Positions 21,086 through 34,000 of a DNA stretch of 64,000 nucleotides are shown here, piece after piece. The notes beneath the pieces were generated by a model. It saw only the letters and a program-made list of their open reading frames with translations, ran no database searches and was not told the origin of the DNA. How positions within the stretch are numbered: position 1 is the stretch's first letter; the number at the start of each line of letters is the position of its first letter. The stretch is taken from assembly GCA_030704615.1 (NCBI GenBank), contig CM060734.1, positions 63,504,042 through 63,568,041 on the forward strand, given 5' to 3'. Both the position numbers and the translations under genes were made by a program. Source of the stretch: Takakia lepidozioides (Eukaryota; Streptophyta; Takakiopsida; Takakiales; Takakiaceae).

Positions 21086-23299
21086 TTCTCAGAAGGACTT
21101 TGAATTTTCTTGAAGTAGCAAATTACAAATATTTTGGAGGTTATCCGGCAACATGCATGACCATATATTTCTCATGTATTTGCAAAAAAAAGAAAGTATG
21201 ACGCCTCTCGAAGGGAGCGTAACTTATGGTACTGCCTTCAAGTTGAAAGGTGAAAGGTGGACACCTTGTATTTGCATAACATTGTTGGACGGTATCTGAA
21301 ACTGAGACGGGGCCCACAACCATGTATTTCTCATGTATTTCCATACATGTATGACTGACTATGCATGAAGATGGGCATCCACTGAACTTCTTCAGGTGTG
21401 ACACATAAATCTTTTGAAGTAGCAAAATAATACTTCAGGTGCTTAGCTTCAGGAATTCAATCGTGCAATGTACAAGAGAGACTGCTCGTACCAATGAGCT
21501 ACCCACCTCCAGAGAGCAACCTTTGAATTTTGTGCTACTTATACCCAAAAATGGACTTAACCCGTAAGTGCCCAGACTCATTTTCACCCTCCCCTGGAAA
21601 AACATGCCCCACCTCCTTCCACAAAATGTTTCATCAAATTCCAACAGCCAGATCGGAAGATTATAAAGTGTAGAGTGGAGACCAAAAAAAACCTTCACTA
21701 AGAAATAGGTGCCCAAAAAAACAGTTTTTTGCTTGTATTTGGGCAGTTTTAGTTTCTCTTTTTATGAGAGTCTCAAGAATGTTGTACCATACCTGATAAC
21801 ACACATCCTCAGAAATTTTCTCAAGTGGGCTCCTTTGTACAAATTGGGGGGTCAAAATATGCCATTTTCTTTGGGCATGCCAAAATCTCTCTTCCTATAA
21901 TTATACAACCAAATTCAGCCGTTCAATTCCTAATCCCTCCGGTTGAAGTGTCATGAGCATCCATATGAGGTCCCCAAAAAACTTTGGATCCAATCAGTCA
22001 ACGTCATCGCATCTTTAGGTTCCCTGCCCAAGGCTTCAACTTGAACACCTAGGTTATAGCCTGCAGGCCTAGGATATTTGGAGCCATAGCCCAGAAGGCC
22101 ACGGGGTTTGGGAGCTCCTGGGGCTACCCGGCCCTGCTTTCATGGGGGCCCACTCCACCCTCAACCCTATCAAACCCCCGCCCTAGGTTTGACCCACACC
22201 TCATTGGAGTTTTCTCGACCCGCGAGCTCTGCCGCCATCGCGGCTGCACTCCCTCCAGCCCGGCCTGCGTGGTGTTGGTCGGAGCTGCCATCGCCGTCGA
22301 TTCAGGCTAGGGCCCAGGCCTGGGAATGCCCAGACCTGTAGGGCCATCATTTCACCCTCAAGGGGTTTGGGGAAATGTGCCGCTTCATGGGGTATCCTAT
22401 GTTCACCCTAACCTGACCGTGGTTGCCACGTCTGCAACCTGGGCAGGCTAGGGGGCCCAAATCCCCTCCAAAAAGCTGCGTGTGCCCCACTTGGCGGGCT
22501 CCATCTGGCAACCCTTTGAGGCATTGGCCAATGCCATTTGAAGGAAAAAGTTTTTATCTTTCAAATGAGCCCTTGTGAGGGCTAATCAGGCTTAACCAGA
22601 GGGAGTAATGGTAAACCTGACCGACCCAAAATGGGTCGATATACCACTTAAGGGAGGTGTGGCCCACCAATACATGGGTCGTCGCGGTGACCGCGCGGAT
22701 GTGAGGCGCGGGGAGCAGCTGCGGGTGGGCGGCGGGCCACGTAGGCGTACCGGGGGCCTTTTCTATTACTTGGTTGTACAGCCTGGCGGGGGTGATTACA
22801 AAAATGTAACCGTCCTACACGTGTCGAGTTTATGTGGCGGTGCTTCAGGGACGGTAAGGCCCTTGCCCAAGGGATGTGATCAGATATAAGGTTGCAGAAA
22901 GTCCCATAAAACTGATGTTTGACTGCGCACAGCTAGTCAATACTATGTCACTGGGTGCACAGCTCAGCAGGCAGCCATTGTTGGGTGGCTGCCAGGGGAG
23001 GCCTGCAACTCTTCAATCCTCACCAACAACCCGGGAGGGGCGTCAAATAACAAACCAAAAATCTGAACGCTGCTTTACGTCGGTAGGGCAGGGAAGTTAT
23101 TATTTATATTGGGAAAGCGACATGGCAGCGTGCAATGTTCTAGCCAGGATTTGAGCCCTGGATCACTTCTATGTAAGCATGGTTGGGTTGTGGGTCCGCA
23201 ATCATTGCGGATCGCTAGTTACTAACTAACTAACTAACTCACTCACTATTTCTGCTCCATATTTTGTACGCGAGTCAAATAATAAAGTGAACAAAAATA
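21086..23299. other. Gene-poor intergenic DNA
   Basis: No gene recognised. A segment with CATGTATTTCTCATGTATTTCC is partly repeated at 21164 and 21320. A GC-rich stretch (22090-22900) has open frames in several phases without recognisable motifs. (TAAC)n and (TCAC)n runs are at 23222-23245. At about 23130-23165 a segment (CTAGCCAGGATTTGAGCCCTGG) resembles one at 24930 (TTGGCCAGGATTTGAACATCCC); both look like reversed B boxes. Confidence 0.4.
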
Positions 23300-23519
23300 G
23301 CCAAAGTATCGGCAGCTGTGTCGCCCTGGTGGTTCGGGGTTCAAACCCGTTGCCCTGCCCCGTGTGTGGGATTGTGTATGTCTGCGTTGATCGTCCTGTA
23401 GGTCTCATGGCCCATAAATGAAAGGGGGTTAATTTTTCCCCCTCCTCAAGGGCATGAATGGTGGGCTGTCGCTCCCAGGTTTCCTTAAAAACAAAATAAA
23501 AATAAAAATAAAATAAAAT
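23300..23519 (+). mobile_element. tRNA-derived SINE
   Basis: GTCGCCCTGGTGGTTCGGGG followed directly by GGGGTTCAAACCCG (B-box-like, 23336-23349) forms a tRNA-like head. A tRNA-unrelated body then includes GTAGGTCTCATGGCCC and TTAATTTTTCCCCCTCCT, resembling the 3' block of the SINEs at 1.3 and 2.8-3.2 kb. It ends in an AAAATAAAAATAAAAT tail at about 23485-23519, typical of a retroposed element. Confidence 0.6.
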
Positions 23520-23583
23520 TATGAGGGACAGTCCAGACTTGGGACACATTCAGATGGTGTCACGTCTATGTATCTGTCACTTA

Positions 23584-24144
23584 GAGCATCCCCACCCTTC
23601 TCACTGAAATGGCCCCCTCTATTAGCTATTGTGAAGGGGTTGGTCCACGACTCTCGCAAGGTGTGTGAAGGGGTCGGCTGCCCGTAGCCACACCCTTGCC
23701 CCTCGATACACTCTATCCTCTGTTCTGGCTGCCCGTAGCCACACCCTTGCCCCTCGATACACCACTCTATCCTCTGTTCTGGCTGCCCGTAGCCACACCC
23801 TTGCCCCTCGATACACCCCTCTATCCTCTGTTCTGGCCTCGCTGGAGTTTCCAGCAATGTTCTCATATCACGTTTGGGACACCTGGTTTCACTGCCTACT
23901 TACACACAACAGCTGGATTGGAAGCGAGAGGCTGGGAGATCCCTGGTAGGGACGACTTGGTTGAGGGACGAGTTAATATCGTGCACGGATTCAGTGAAAG
24001 AGAGGCGGTTCAATGTCCGCCCGTAATGGCGTATACAGTAGCGGGGTAGGGGGGCAAGGGTGTGATACATTTGGAGGCAAATCTGAACCTGTATATGAGG
24101 AGTGCGGGTGCAGGGGTCCATAGAGGCATAGAGTGGGGATGCTC
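23584..24144. mobile_element. Harbinger/Tourist-type MITE, 561 bp
   Basis: The ends are GAGCATCCCCAC (23584-23595) and its exact inverse GTGGGGATGCTC (24133-24144), with weaker complementarity continuing inward (ATGGCCCCCT against the complement of the ATGGACCCCT side). Both ends are flanked by TTA (23581-23583 and 24145-24147). A 3-bp TTA/TAA target duplication is the hallmark of PIF/Harbinger elements. There is no transposase, so it would be moved in trans. It contains the 54-bp tandem repeats listed separately. A transposase source of the right superfamily, though broken, lies at 5-6.4 kb; a direct relation is not shown. Confidence 0.8.
23676..23834. repeat. Three 51-54 bp tandem repeats inside the MITE
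   Basis: Three direct copies of GGCTGCCCGTAGCCACACCC...CTCTATCCTCTGTTCT lie at 23676-23726 (51 bp), 23727-23780 and 23781-23834 (54 bp each), nearly identical, with a three-base length difference next to CGATACAC. The complement of part of the unit (GCAAGGGTGTGATAC) recurs near 24053 on the other side of the MITE, so the repeat may come from expansion of subterminal sequence. Confidence 0.85.
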
Positions 24145-24147
24145 TTA

Positions 24148-27100
24148 GTTAGCAGCCAAGCATATCCCAGTGTAACTTGTCTTTGAAGGAGCAAGTGAAG
24201 AGCACAGGAAAGAACGTGAAGGTGCCCCCCGGGGCCAGGGGGGAAGAGATAGAGAGATGAGGCTCATTACGCCAGAGTCCGCTCCAAACGCGAAAATGGG
24301 GTTGAAGTAGATAAAAATGGTAGGAAATCGATTGGTTAGTTGACAAGCTTGCCACGTTGGTGATCCAGTGGATGTCCACGAGGACAGTGTCACTGGAAAG
24401 TGGCCACGTCAGTTTTGCCGCTGATTGGGGGAAGTGGGGCCGAGCGTAGAGAGTCGACGATTGTGGGCCATGTGACAGAGCATCCCAGCGAGTGATGCGG
24501 ATGATGCTCAGCGCGGTCAATCTAGATTAATCTAGATTCCATAGTGGCGGGAAATGTTTGCAGCGCAGGGTCAATGGCAATGGCGATGGGACTGGACTGG
24601 ATGATCGACGCTTGATGCAGGAGGGTGTGGTGATGAGGGGGAGCATGCCTGGCCTGCGTTCCGCTTGACTAACTTAGAAATGCATGGTTGCATGCGGTGT
24701 GGTGGAGTGCTTCATGTACGCCAAAGTAGCAAGCACAAGTCAGCAAGTGCAAGAGGAGATTGTCGCACTTGCGAGTACGTGTGTATCGCATCAATGGATG
24801 CAATAATATGTTTGATTTGAACTAGTGCACAAAGCTCCAAGGCTCAAAAACAGTAAACAATCAAGTGTGGGTGGGGTTGACTGCAAGCATCCAATCTCAG
24901 TAACAGCGCCGGGCAATGTGTTGGCCAGGATTTGAACATCCCGGGAAGGGTTGGTTTGACTGGAGAGAAGGAGTTGCGCGAATTGCTGTCGGTGGCCAGC
25001 AGCGCATGCTGCCCCAAGCCTACTTCTGCAAACAAGAAAAACGGGAAATGATGGTGTGAGTGAGGAGTGTGGCATGTAAGTAGGATGGCGCCCACAAGCA
25101 ATGATGAGCGCAGGAGCGGGTGGGTGGTGTACAGTGGAGCTTGCTCATAGGATCTGACAAGGCAAGGGCATATTAACCGTTAGAAAGGGCAGTGGGGGAG
25201 TGCACTTGTAAATCGGGCTACCGTGTCTTTCTCCCACACACTTGCAAGGGAGTGGGTTGTGAATGGTGCCCCGCTCCCACACTGGGGGGTTGCCACTCCC
25301 GTGTGTAAAAAGTCATGGGACAGTTGGGCGAGCGCGTGTGTCAGAAGAGCCCAATTTTGGAGATGGGCAAGAGGAGGCGTAAAGGCCAGGTGAGCGCCGC
25401 CCAGCGGCTCGGCCTTGTGCAACGCTTTAAGTTACTCCGGATGCTCACTCTGCTCTTGCACTTATCGTCGGCCATGCAACCAGACAAACGCATGAAGCGG
25501 GTTGCGGCGGATAGTGCCATGTGTGTTGCCATGTCCTATACTCACTGCCGTGGCCACAACGCTTGACTGGTGCATCCAACCAACAGCAAGTGCCTCTGTC
25601 CACTACTTACAAGAAAGCACAGGGTGAAAGTTGAAGACAGTGGTTGGCAAGCAACGATGCCCGGCCTCTCCGCAATAGCCACCTAAATTTTAATGTTGGT
25701 TTCTTTGATTCTGTAGCTTGCTTCACACCACTCTCACCCCTCTATCTCCACAGACACCTGGACCCCATTATAATAACCTAATTGTTGCAACAGCATCAGA
25801 TGAAATAAGGACCCAAAACCTTTTAATAAATTCCAGGGCCTCCCTCCCCTGTTCTCTTAGGAAAAAAAGAAAACAAAAGGGGGACCCAAAACATCCCCAC
25901 TGTCAATGATGCCAGGATGCTGTCACGGTCATAGTATAAATGCCCATTTGTGACAAGCGACAGGGGAGTGGTAGGAAATTGATGTTCCAAGTGCGCATGT
26001 GCAGTCTCTATGTCAGCACATGGAATTGATGCAACACGCACCGTGCCATCAATTCCATCCACTTCATTGAAATTCTCCCTGAGAATTCATTGGACGGTCA
26101 AGTTGTCTATGACAACCCAAAAGACGTTCTTAAAACACTCAGCAAAGTTTGCAGATTTTGGAATGATTCTGACAAGTAGATTCGTTAGTGTACTAGTGAG
26201 ATTTGTGATGAGATGGATGGTGGTCGTCCAATACGTTCAGTTAAAGAGTTAAAGAGCGTGACTAGCGCGCCTGTCTTTACCGATAAATATGTGTGTGCTA
26301 TCCAAGGTAGGTTTGGTGACATCGGAATTGAATTTTGATTTGATGGGATAGAGAGGGTCAGAAATAGAGCAGTCAAAAATAGAGAGAGACACAGCGAAGG
26401 ACGCGACGCATAAGACGGGGCGACTGCACGGCAATGAAGGCGAATGATGAGCAGCAGCATGGCGGGTAGCGCTGACCTAGGGAATGCCATCTCCTCCCTC
26501 GTGCACCCCTGCGCTCTCAGTCGGCGGCGCCATCCTTCCCCTCCACACCCACGCTTATTCGTCTCCCTCATCGCTCCCGGTACGAATCTTTCCTGCCTTA
26601 CCTGTCAATGGCTCTTCCTGTCCATGCGTATCCTTCTCTGCCGTGCTTTTCTGCAATTCGTAAACTGTACAGAAGACCATGCTGCACTCCCGCAAACTCG
26701 TGGCAGCTGGGTTTTCATGCGATGCTTTCGAACCAGCATGACCATCTGATAGTCCAATGGTTGTCAGTGTTTTGCAAAGAGAAACTGAAGATTTGAACAA
26801 TTTGGAATATACGCATCCTGTCTTAGATCGGCCGGTTTGGTCGAGATTTCTTCTTAGAAAGGCTCAGCCTTGTGAAAATGTGCACCCTGAATCACGTTTG
26901 GGTCTGAAGAGAGTAGCGAACCATCAGCTTGAGCTTGTGCTGCGCACGTACTCAGTCTTTCTTTGTTGCGCTAATTCCTAATAGAGATTATAGCAAGGGC
27001 GTTCTTTCAATTTTCTTGTGCATCCGTCCAATCCCTTGTATCTCCGGACACCTATATGTAGTTGCGCGGTTTTAATTGAGCTTGATCCCTCGCCAATTAT

Positions 27101-27213
27101 CGGACATGCAGGTGGCATAGGGCTGCTGCTCTCGTGCATTGTATCATGTGAATGTAACTACTCAGGAAGGAGGAACAGCTTTATTAATCAAACCAAAATC
27201 GGACGAGCGGGAG
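24148..27213. other. Intergenic region and presumed upstream/5' UTR of the LBD gene
   Basis: No convincing coding gene. Short open frames (25315-25566, 26444-26749) lack recognisable features. TCTAGATTAATCTAGATT at 24525 is a short palindromic run. The part nearest the LBD start (about 26.4-27.2 kb) probably contains its promoter and leader, but no TATA box or transcription start could be fixed. Confidence 0.35.
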
Positions 27214-28369
27214 ATGACAGGATCTGGCGGCACGAACACGGCATGTGCCGCCTGCAAGTATCAGCGACGCAAGTGCTCAGCCGATTGTCCATTGTCGCCC
27301 TACTTTCCTCCCGATCAACCCAAACGTTTTCAGAATGTGCACAAGCTGTTCGGTGTGAGCAACATCCTGCGCATTCTGAAACATGTTGATCCCAGTAAAC
27401 GCGAAGATACCGTGAAGTCTATCGCTTACGAAGCTGATACTCGGGAGAAAGACCCAGTTCATGGCTGCCTGGGCGTAATCACATTGCTACAAAACCAAGT
27501 AGCCAAACTGAGGGAGGAGCTTGATATCGCACGTGAGCAGCTGTTTATGCTGGAGCAGCAACATAACTTCAGTCAGCAGCTGCAACATGCAGCTGCCTCG
27601 TTAGCAGCCGCCACAGGTGTGGTGCATGCTGGCTCTGCTCATGGCGGGGTTCTCATGCAGCAAATGCAACAGTATGGTGGCCTAGGTGGAAGCGCGCTTT
27701 CCAATTCGAACTTTGATGATCAGTATTTAAGGCATGTCGATAGCTTCGATCAGCCTAAACAAGCAGATTCAACATCATATGATATGGCCAGGTGAGAAAT
27801 CGCTCTCTTCCTCTCACATAGTACAGCACATAATACAGATGTGGAACACAGGAGCCTGATAGACTGAATTCTCCTCCAGGAAGTGTCGAACAGCTAAATC
27901 ATGTGCAAGTGAAACTTGCTATCATGGAGCTTTCTCATATATAGAACGTCTGGACAGAAGTCTCGGACGAGTCGTATACGTAAATGTCTACGAATGGGTT
28001 TGTTGTTCAAAAGCAGATATCTAAAATTCCAAGTGGGAGCCTCGAAGCAGGTACGTTGGAGGAGAACCGTCTGGACTGGCAGGGCAGGTGAAAGTGGAGC
28101 AGGCAGAGCAACTACGAAGAGCAGTGATACAGTTCGGAGCGGACTCTGCATTTGTCGACAGTACAACGAGCCATCACCAAATCCAACGTGAAGCCATGGA
28201 GCAAGAGCATGTCATGGCCATGCGCAGACCAGGGAACAACCTGCTCAACCTTACCGTGGCATCAGATAGTGACTTAAGGAGAGCCAGCATCTTAAGTGGC
28301 CAACCTATACAAGACGGTCATGAGTTAAGGAGAGCAGGGGTTTACCTTACCTTGACGAACCAGCATTGA
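27214..28369 (+). CDS. LOB-domain (LBD/ASL) transcription factor, two exons
   Basis: LBD proteins are plant-specific DNA-binding regulators of organ boundary and lateral organ development. Exon 1 is 27214-27791 and exon 2 is 28051-28369; the intron 27792-28050 has GTGAGA and a CAG acceptor and joins in frame (298 residues). The LOB domain has the zinc-binding C block at residues 11-25 (CAACKYQRRKCSADC, C-x2-C-x6-C-x3-C), the GAS block (FQNVHKLFGVSN, about 39-50), the DPVHGCLGVI segment and a leucine-zipper-like coiled coil (LLQNQVAKLREELDIA). The complete zipper makes it class I. The C-terminal half is Gln/Ala-rich. The start at 27214 is chosen because the LOB domain usually begins within about ten residues of the Met; an in-frame ATG-like start at 27139 would add 25 residues. 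I cannot assign an orthologue. Confidence 0.88.
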
Positions 28370-30051
28370 GAACTTCATTCCACATTGGGAGCATTTAGAG
28401 CAGCTACAGTGTGTTCTAAGTTCTTTCATGCTGCTGCATAATTATTTATGAAACCGTTGAGCTGGTGGACAGGCCAGGGAGCTAGTTTGGAGATAAGCTC
28501 GACCTCGATCTACCTCAGACGTTCCGGAAGCTTTGCACATCCACCCTGTGCAATTTTGAATTGCACTCGCCTACGCCCTGAAGGATTGCTCGATCTCTAT
28601 CTCTAGAACATTTCTCTAGCTCGTTATGGTTATTTTCTTGCCCACAACTTATAGATATTTCTTTTCCAGGGCATGAAAAACAGAAGATGGAGTTTCATCA
28701 TTCCTAGGCTTAGCTAGCGTGAGTTTTCATTGCTGGCCAGGGTTCCACACACGAGCAGGGGCAGTCTGCACTTTCAAGAAGAGCCTGTAATTGAAGCAGC
28801 GACTAGTTGGAGTTCACAGTTTCGAGAAAATTTTCAGGCTCTTCAGTGAAGATAACTTCTTGATACATCCAACTACGCGGGGATCAACCCTTTATAGAAT
28901 TCTATTCATTTGAAAGACACAGATTAGTGTAGGGAGAACTCCAATTGTGTTAAATGTCCTCTTGATCACTGCCGTGGAGGCTAGTGACTGGTAATCTTGC
29001 AGTGTTTTTAAGCAGTTCTAACGTGGAGCTGAACCACTTGTGCATGTTCAGGTTCAAATGTATGATACATGTCCACATAGTCCAGGAAGTGAATGGTCGT
29101 TTCCTCTGGACTTTTGGACAAATTGAACTAGAATTTGGAGTCCTGTTCAAATTTAAGCATTAAAACATGGAATGTCCAAGATGTTAGATAGTTTCCGCAT
29201 GCTTACAATCGGAATTCCCAGTAGTGAAGTAGTCAAAGCTATAGTGCTCAGAGTGTTGCATGGCGGTATAGTTGTGGTCAATCAAAGATGAAACGTACCA
29301 GACTCGTATTGGATTACCAAACAACTGATAGCGCGAGGACCTCTCTTTTAACGGGATTGCAAGATCGGCTCTACGGCCGCCTGAAGTCTCAGTCATGATA
29401 TCGAGATAGTTGACTATGATCCACTAATTAATCTGGTGCTCTTGATCTGTGATCATGAATGATAAGCTTTGTACTGGAGAGAGAAAGTGCCCCATTTTCC
29501 TGAATTGCTTACACGTTTTCTGTGATATGTCACATGGCTGGCTCTTCTTCCGTGTGGCTTTGTGCCCTTACATTCTTGAACGATCTCTGAGCCCGCCCTG
29601 AGTGTATACAGCTGATGGCGTTTGTGTGATTTAATTGGACTGCTACAACATAGCTCCTCAAAGCTTCACTCCGCATTCAAAGCTTGCTCCCCAACGTCGG
29701 CAGGACCATAGCGGGCAAGTGACACAACCAAGACGGGGACCTAGGCCTCCGTCACGCCGTTCTGTCAAAAAGCCTCGCATGCATCGCCGACTGTCGGTCG
29801 CTAGCTGGACGCTGGTTCCGCTGGAGCGTGGGTTCAAAACCACATGTGCTCGGTTGCACAAATGTTGCTTGCAGTTGTGCATACACAAAATTTACGAATG
29901 CGACGACATCCATCCTGTTGTGTGGATGAATATGTTGCTGATGTGGATGACACTGTGTAATTTCCCGCACCCTAACCCTAAATCGGGAGTGGATTCCAGA
30001 CAATAGAGACGGGGCCAGAGGTAGCAAAGACGAGGTGTGCGAGAGGGAGAG
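28370..30051. other. Intergenic between LBD and helicase genes
   Basis: Contains the LBD 3' UTR (a polyadenylation site is not evident) and, toward 30 kb, the upstream region of the helicase gene. The open frames in 29.6-30.0 kb overlap on both strands and show no recognisable domain. I see no mobile element. Confidence 0.45.
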
Positions 30052-31041
30052 ATGGCCACGGCCAAGAGGAAGAAGGCGGCACAAGATGCGCGAGTGGGGG
30101 TACCTCCCAAACGGGCAGTTTCTTCTTCCACCATACAAGCACCGCTTGAGCTTACAGATACCCTCAACACAGAGGCAAACAGTGAATCCACCTCATGCCT
30201 TCACGAGGTCTCGTATCCGGAGGGCTACCAGATTCCTGAGAGGTCAAGTCCCCTTACTTCCTCGAAGCCCGCTAAGGAGTATCCCTTCATCCTTGATCCT
30301 TTTCAGCGCGAGGCGATTCTGTGCTTGGAGGCAGGCGAGTCTGTTCTGGTAAGTTGCTGCTAGAAATGTCTTTATTTGGAATGCTACAAATGCCGGTGGT
30401 ATGGGGCGGTGCATCTGCTCAACAATGCACCTGTTCCGTGGAAATAGCTTGCTTATTCGTAAGGAACCCTAAACTTCTCCTCTCTCAAAACACTGGGAGT
30501 TGTAACTCGACCTTTTTGTGGCTGACAGCAGAGAAACTTGAGTTCATACTTCTAGCGAGTCTATGAGATTTCTCTATTTTCTGCGCACGGATTTCACTGT
30601 TTTCTATCACACAGTAAACCCTAGAATCTGACCTTCTGATTTTAATATGCATAGGTCGTTTACAAGGAGTAAGTCTGCTGAAAGCTACTATCTCCAGGAT
30701 ACGATTTCTACTCGAGGACTTCTAACTCCTTGCTGCAACATTTAGTTTATGGAAGGCAAAGGGTCGGAATCGGTACAGGGGTGGATGATTTTGACTGGTG
30801 GGTGCAGGTGTCAGCTCATACCTCAGCAGGGAAAACAGTGGTGGCCGAGTATGCAATTGCCATGTCCCTTCGTGACAAACAGCGGGTGGTGTATACATCC
30901 CCCATCAAAGCTCTCAGTAACCAAAAGTTCCGTGAAATGTCTGAGGAGTTCTCTGATGTGGGCCTTATGACAGGGGATGTTACCATTTCACCAAATGCGT
31001 CCTGTCTGGTATGTTTAGCATCATTGAGTAAGAATGCATCT

Positions 31042-31075
<34 letters not shown>

Positions 31076-34000
31076 CATGTTCAGATAATGTCATCATGTC
31101 CCAATTGGATGGTGTGCCTAGAATGTTTCATATACATGGTGCCAGGAGCGGAAAACGTAGGAGAAAAGGAGAGCAGCAAAGCAGTTGCAAAAGGCACACA
31201 CCAGTAGAGAGACTTGCCACAAAATTTGACATAGCATCTAGCCCTCCAACTGTGCTCTATAAAGTGCATAACTCTGGCACCATTTATGGGTACTCACCCC
31301 AGAACTCATTGGGAGCCAAAGCTATTTGCTTGGTTTCAAATTTTGTTGACTGAGTAATTTGAGTAGAGTAGCCTTTGTAGATGCTCCAGAAATTGATGTG
31401 AGTATTATACCAACCTCCAGACCAAGAAGGCCACAGTTTTTGCATTCTACCTCCAAGCTCTTTGAACTGAGCAGTTTCAGCAGAGAACACCTAAACTAGC
31501 ATAAGATTTATTTGGTCTCTGCACACTCATGTCACACATTGGCCATGTGAATTTGTGTTCTCCAGCAGGATTAACTTATTGTACAGAGCTCGGTCCTTCA
31601 CTTAAAGCTAGAACCCAATAACAGGTAGGCCCTTTGGATGGTCTTTTCCGTTCCAGTTGTTCATCGCCCTCTGGTTATTACTAAACTTGGCCTCAATTCC
31701 TGCAACTTCTCTAGGATGTCTCACCATAATTGGAAGATGTAGCCTAACCCTCTCCGCCAGAAGTTGCAGGCTTCTAAGAGAGAGAAAGGGGGTAGGAGAG
31801 AGAGGGCGACTCATATGGGGTGGGTTGCAGGTGATGACAACAGAGATATTGCGGAGTATGCAGTACAGAGGATCAGAGGTGATGAGGGAGGTGGCATGGA
31901 TCATATTTGATGAGGTCCACTACATGCGTGACCGAGAACGTGGTGTAGTATGGGAGGAGAGCATTGTCATGGCTCCCAAGAATGCACGCTTTGTCTTCCT
32001 CTCTGCCACCGTCCCCAATGCTAAGGAGTTTGCTGACTGGGTTGCCAAGGTCTGTCTGTCTGTCTCTGATAATAAACAGCTAAATGCAAAGCTTTGTGTC
32101 TCACTCTAGTTTCCCACTGCAGAAGGATTAATAATGAAGTTAAAAGGACCATGCTCTGACCGTCATAGGCATATGCATCTGCAATGTGGGAGGGCAACTC
32201 CAACCATTCTAAGATTTAAAGTCCATGCAGCTTTCGGTGCTCAAAAAGACTAAGTCAGCATGTTCTAGAACAGCTAACATGGCTTTTTGGCGTACCACCC
32301 TTGAGCTCTTGACGCGATGCGTTCAAGGCCAGATGGTAAGAGGTCAGTTCAATGGAAGGCCTAATACCCAAGATGATCGACTCTATTTCTTGAAAGCAAG
32401 ACCATTCTTGAAAGCAGGTTTAAGTCCTGGCAGAAAAATGTAGAGATTTTCTAGTACTGCAGGAAGAACTGACCCTGCCAAATCAACTTTCCCTTGAAGG
32501 CTGTTGTTGTCTATTATTTGATCTAGTCTGGGACAGATAGATCCTTTCTTGTCAATACAAGACAAAAACTATTCGTGTGTGTGCATAGAATATATGTGTA
32601 CACCTTCTACATGATCTGGTCTATTGCTCTCGTGGCTGGTCTACTGTAGCCAATGCCTTCTATCAGCATTAGGAAACCTGAAAATGAGAGGCTTGAGAAT
32701 TTTTTTTTTCTCTCTCTCTTGCCATGATCTTTATAGACAGCATTCAAGAATTGCTTGATCACGTTATTCTGTTCAGATGGAACAGGAAATTGGATAACGG
32801 GATGACTCATTAGGGATCACCCTAGAGGTCTTAACCTAAAGCTGCTGCCCTGTATTGTTAGTGAGCTTGGCCACCCTTCTCATTTGGAAGAGGAGCAGGC
32901 AAGAGCTGAAGCAGCTGACTACACTATGGCTACAAGCAAGGCATCCATTCAGACTCCTTCAACACCGATGGCTGCTTGATATGGCAACACAAAGAGAGTT
33001 GACACTGAGGAACTTACATGGACTTGATTAAGCTCTACTCTGAATCTAGCAACCCTTGTGCAAAACCTAGTGCTTGTATATGGGTCCTTGCTTGAGTACT
33101 TGGTCTTCCTTTTGGAAATAGGTGCTTGTTGTTTACTTACATGGATTTGATTGAGCTCTACTCTGATTGTATGAATGCTTTTGCAAACCGAAGACCTCTA
33201 TGTGTCCCCTTGCTTCAGTATTTGGCTCTAGTGACACCTTCCTTTCGGGAATGGGTGCTTACTGACATGAGACCACCTCCTCTCCCTATGGAGCATGGGC
33301 TGAAATAGGCTACCTATGTTGACTGATGGATTTGATTGAGCTCTACTCTGATTGTATGAATGCTTTTGCAAACCGAAGACCTCTATGTGTCCCCTTGCTT
33401 CAGTATTTGGCTCTAGTGACACCTTCCTTTCGGGAATGGGTGCTTACTGACATGAGACCACCCCCTCTCCCTATGGAGCATGGGCTGAAATAGGCTACCT
33501 ATGTTGACTGAAATGGCTGAAAGGACCTGCCTTACCTCTCCTCTCTTTGCTAGTATGACCTGTTGCAGGGATGACATTGATAACAAATGTGAAGGGGTTT
33601 AAGCCTGGGGGTCCACAGGGATCACCAACCTGTTGGTTGGCTGTGATGGATCCAGGTGATGCCACTTCACCTTCTTCTGTTGCAGGAAATGCTACTAAGG
33701 GCAAGAGACTAAGGGAATGAGGATTTGAGCTCTCTCAAACCTCAAATCTGTTTGTATGTATTGATTGTACACATACTACTGCTGTTTTTGCTCTGTTGGA
33801 TCTATGAGCTTGTACCTACACGGGAAGGAGTTACTGTTAAGGAGACTCTTGTGCTCTTCCTACTTCTATTGTTGCTTCCTATGATTTGAAAGTGAGGAGG
33901 TAGATCTGTTTATGAGGAGGCCCTACCTACTAGTGTGCATATGATTCCCACTTAGTAGACCTTAAAACTGGTTTTCCAGCAGGATATGTGAGGAGAGGCA

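Noticed and set aside
22090-22900. GC-rich open frames as a host gene
   Set aside because: Open frames occur in several phases and both strands because of composition; no domain, splice structure or repeat relation was seen.
23676-23834. Regular 51-54 bp repeats that look superficially like a CRISPR array
   Set aside because: The whole unit is repeated with no variable spacers, it lies inside a MITE, and the genome is eukaryotic.
3893-24147. The 23.6-kb MITE as a deletion derivative of the 4-6.4 kb Harbinger element
   Set aside because: I could not find the GAGCATCCCCAC terminus around the transposase pieces, so a direct parent relation is unsupported.
27892-28050. Alternative LBD second exon starting after CTCCTCCAG near 27880
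   Set aside because: In the required phase it reaches a stop at about 28024 and does not lead into the open downstream frame; the acceptor at 28050 does.
30730-31353. Single long ORF through helicase exon 2 and beyond
   Set aside because: After 31008 the translation turns into a GT-repeat-derived Val/Cys run and loses all similarity; the GT donor at 31009 ends the exon.
31657-31830. Open frame upstream of helicase exon 3 as coding
   Set aside because: No similarity to the family; the CAG acceptor at 31830 precedes the conserved VMTTEILR segment exactly.
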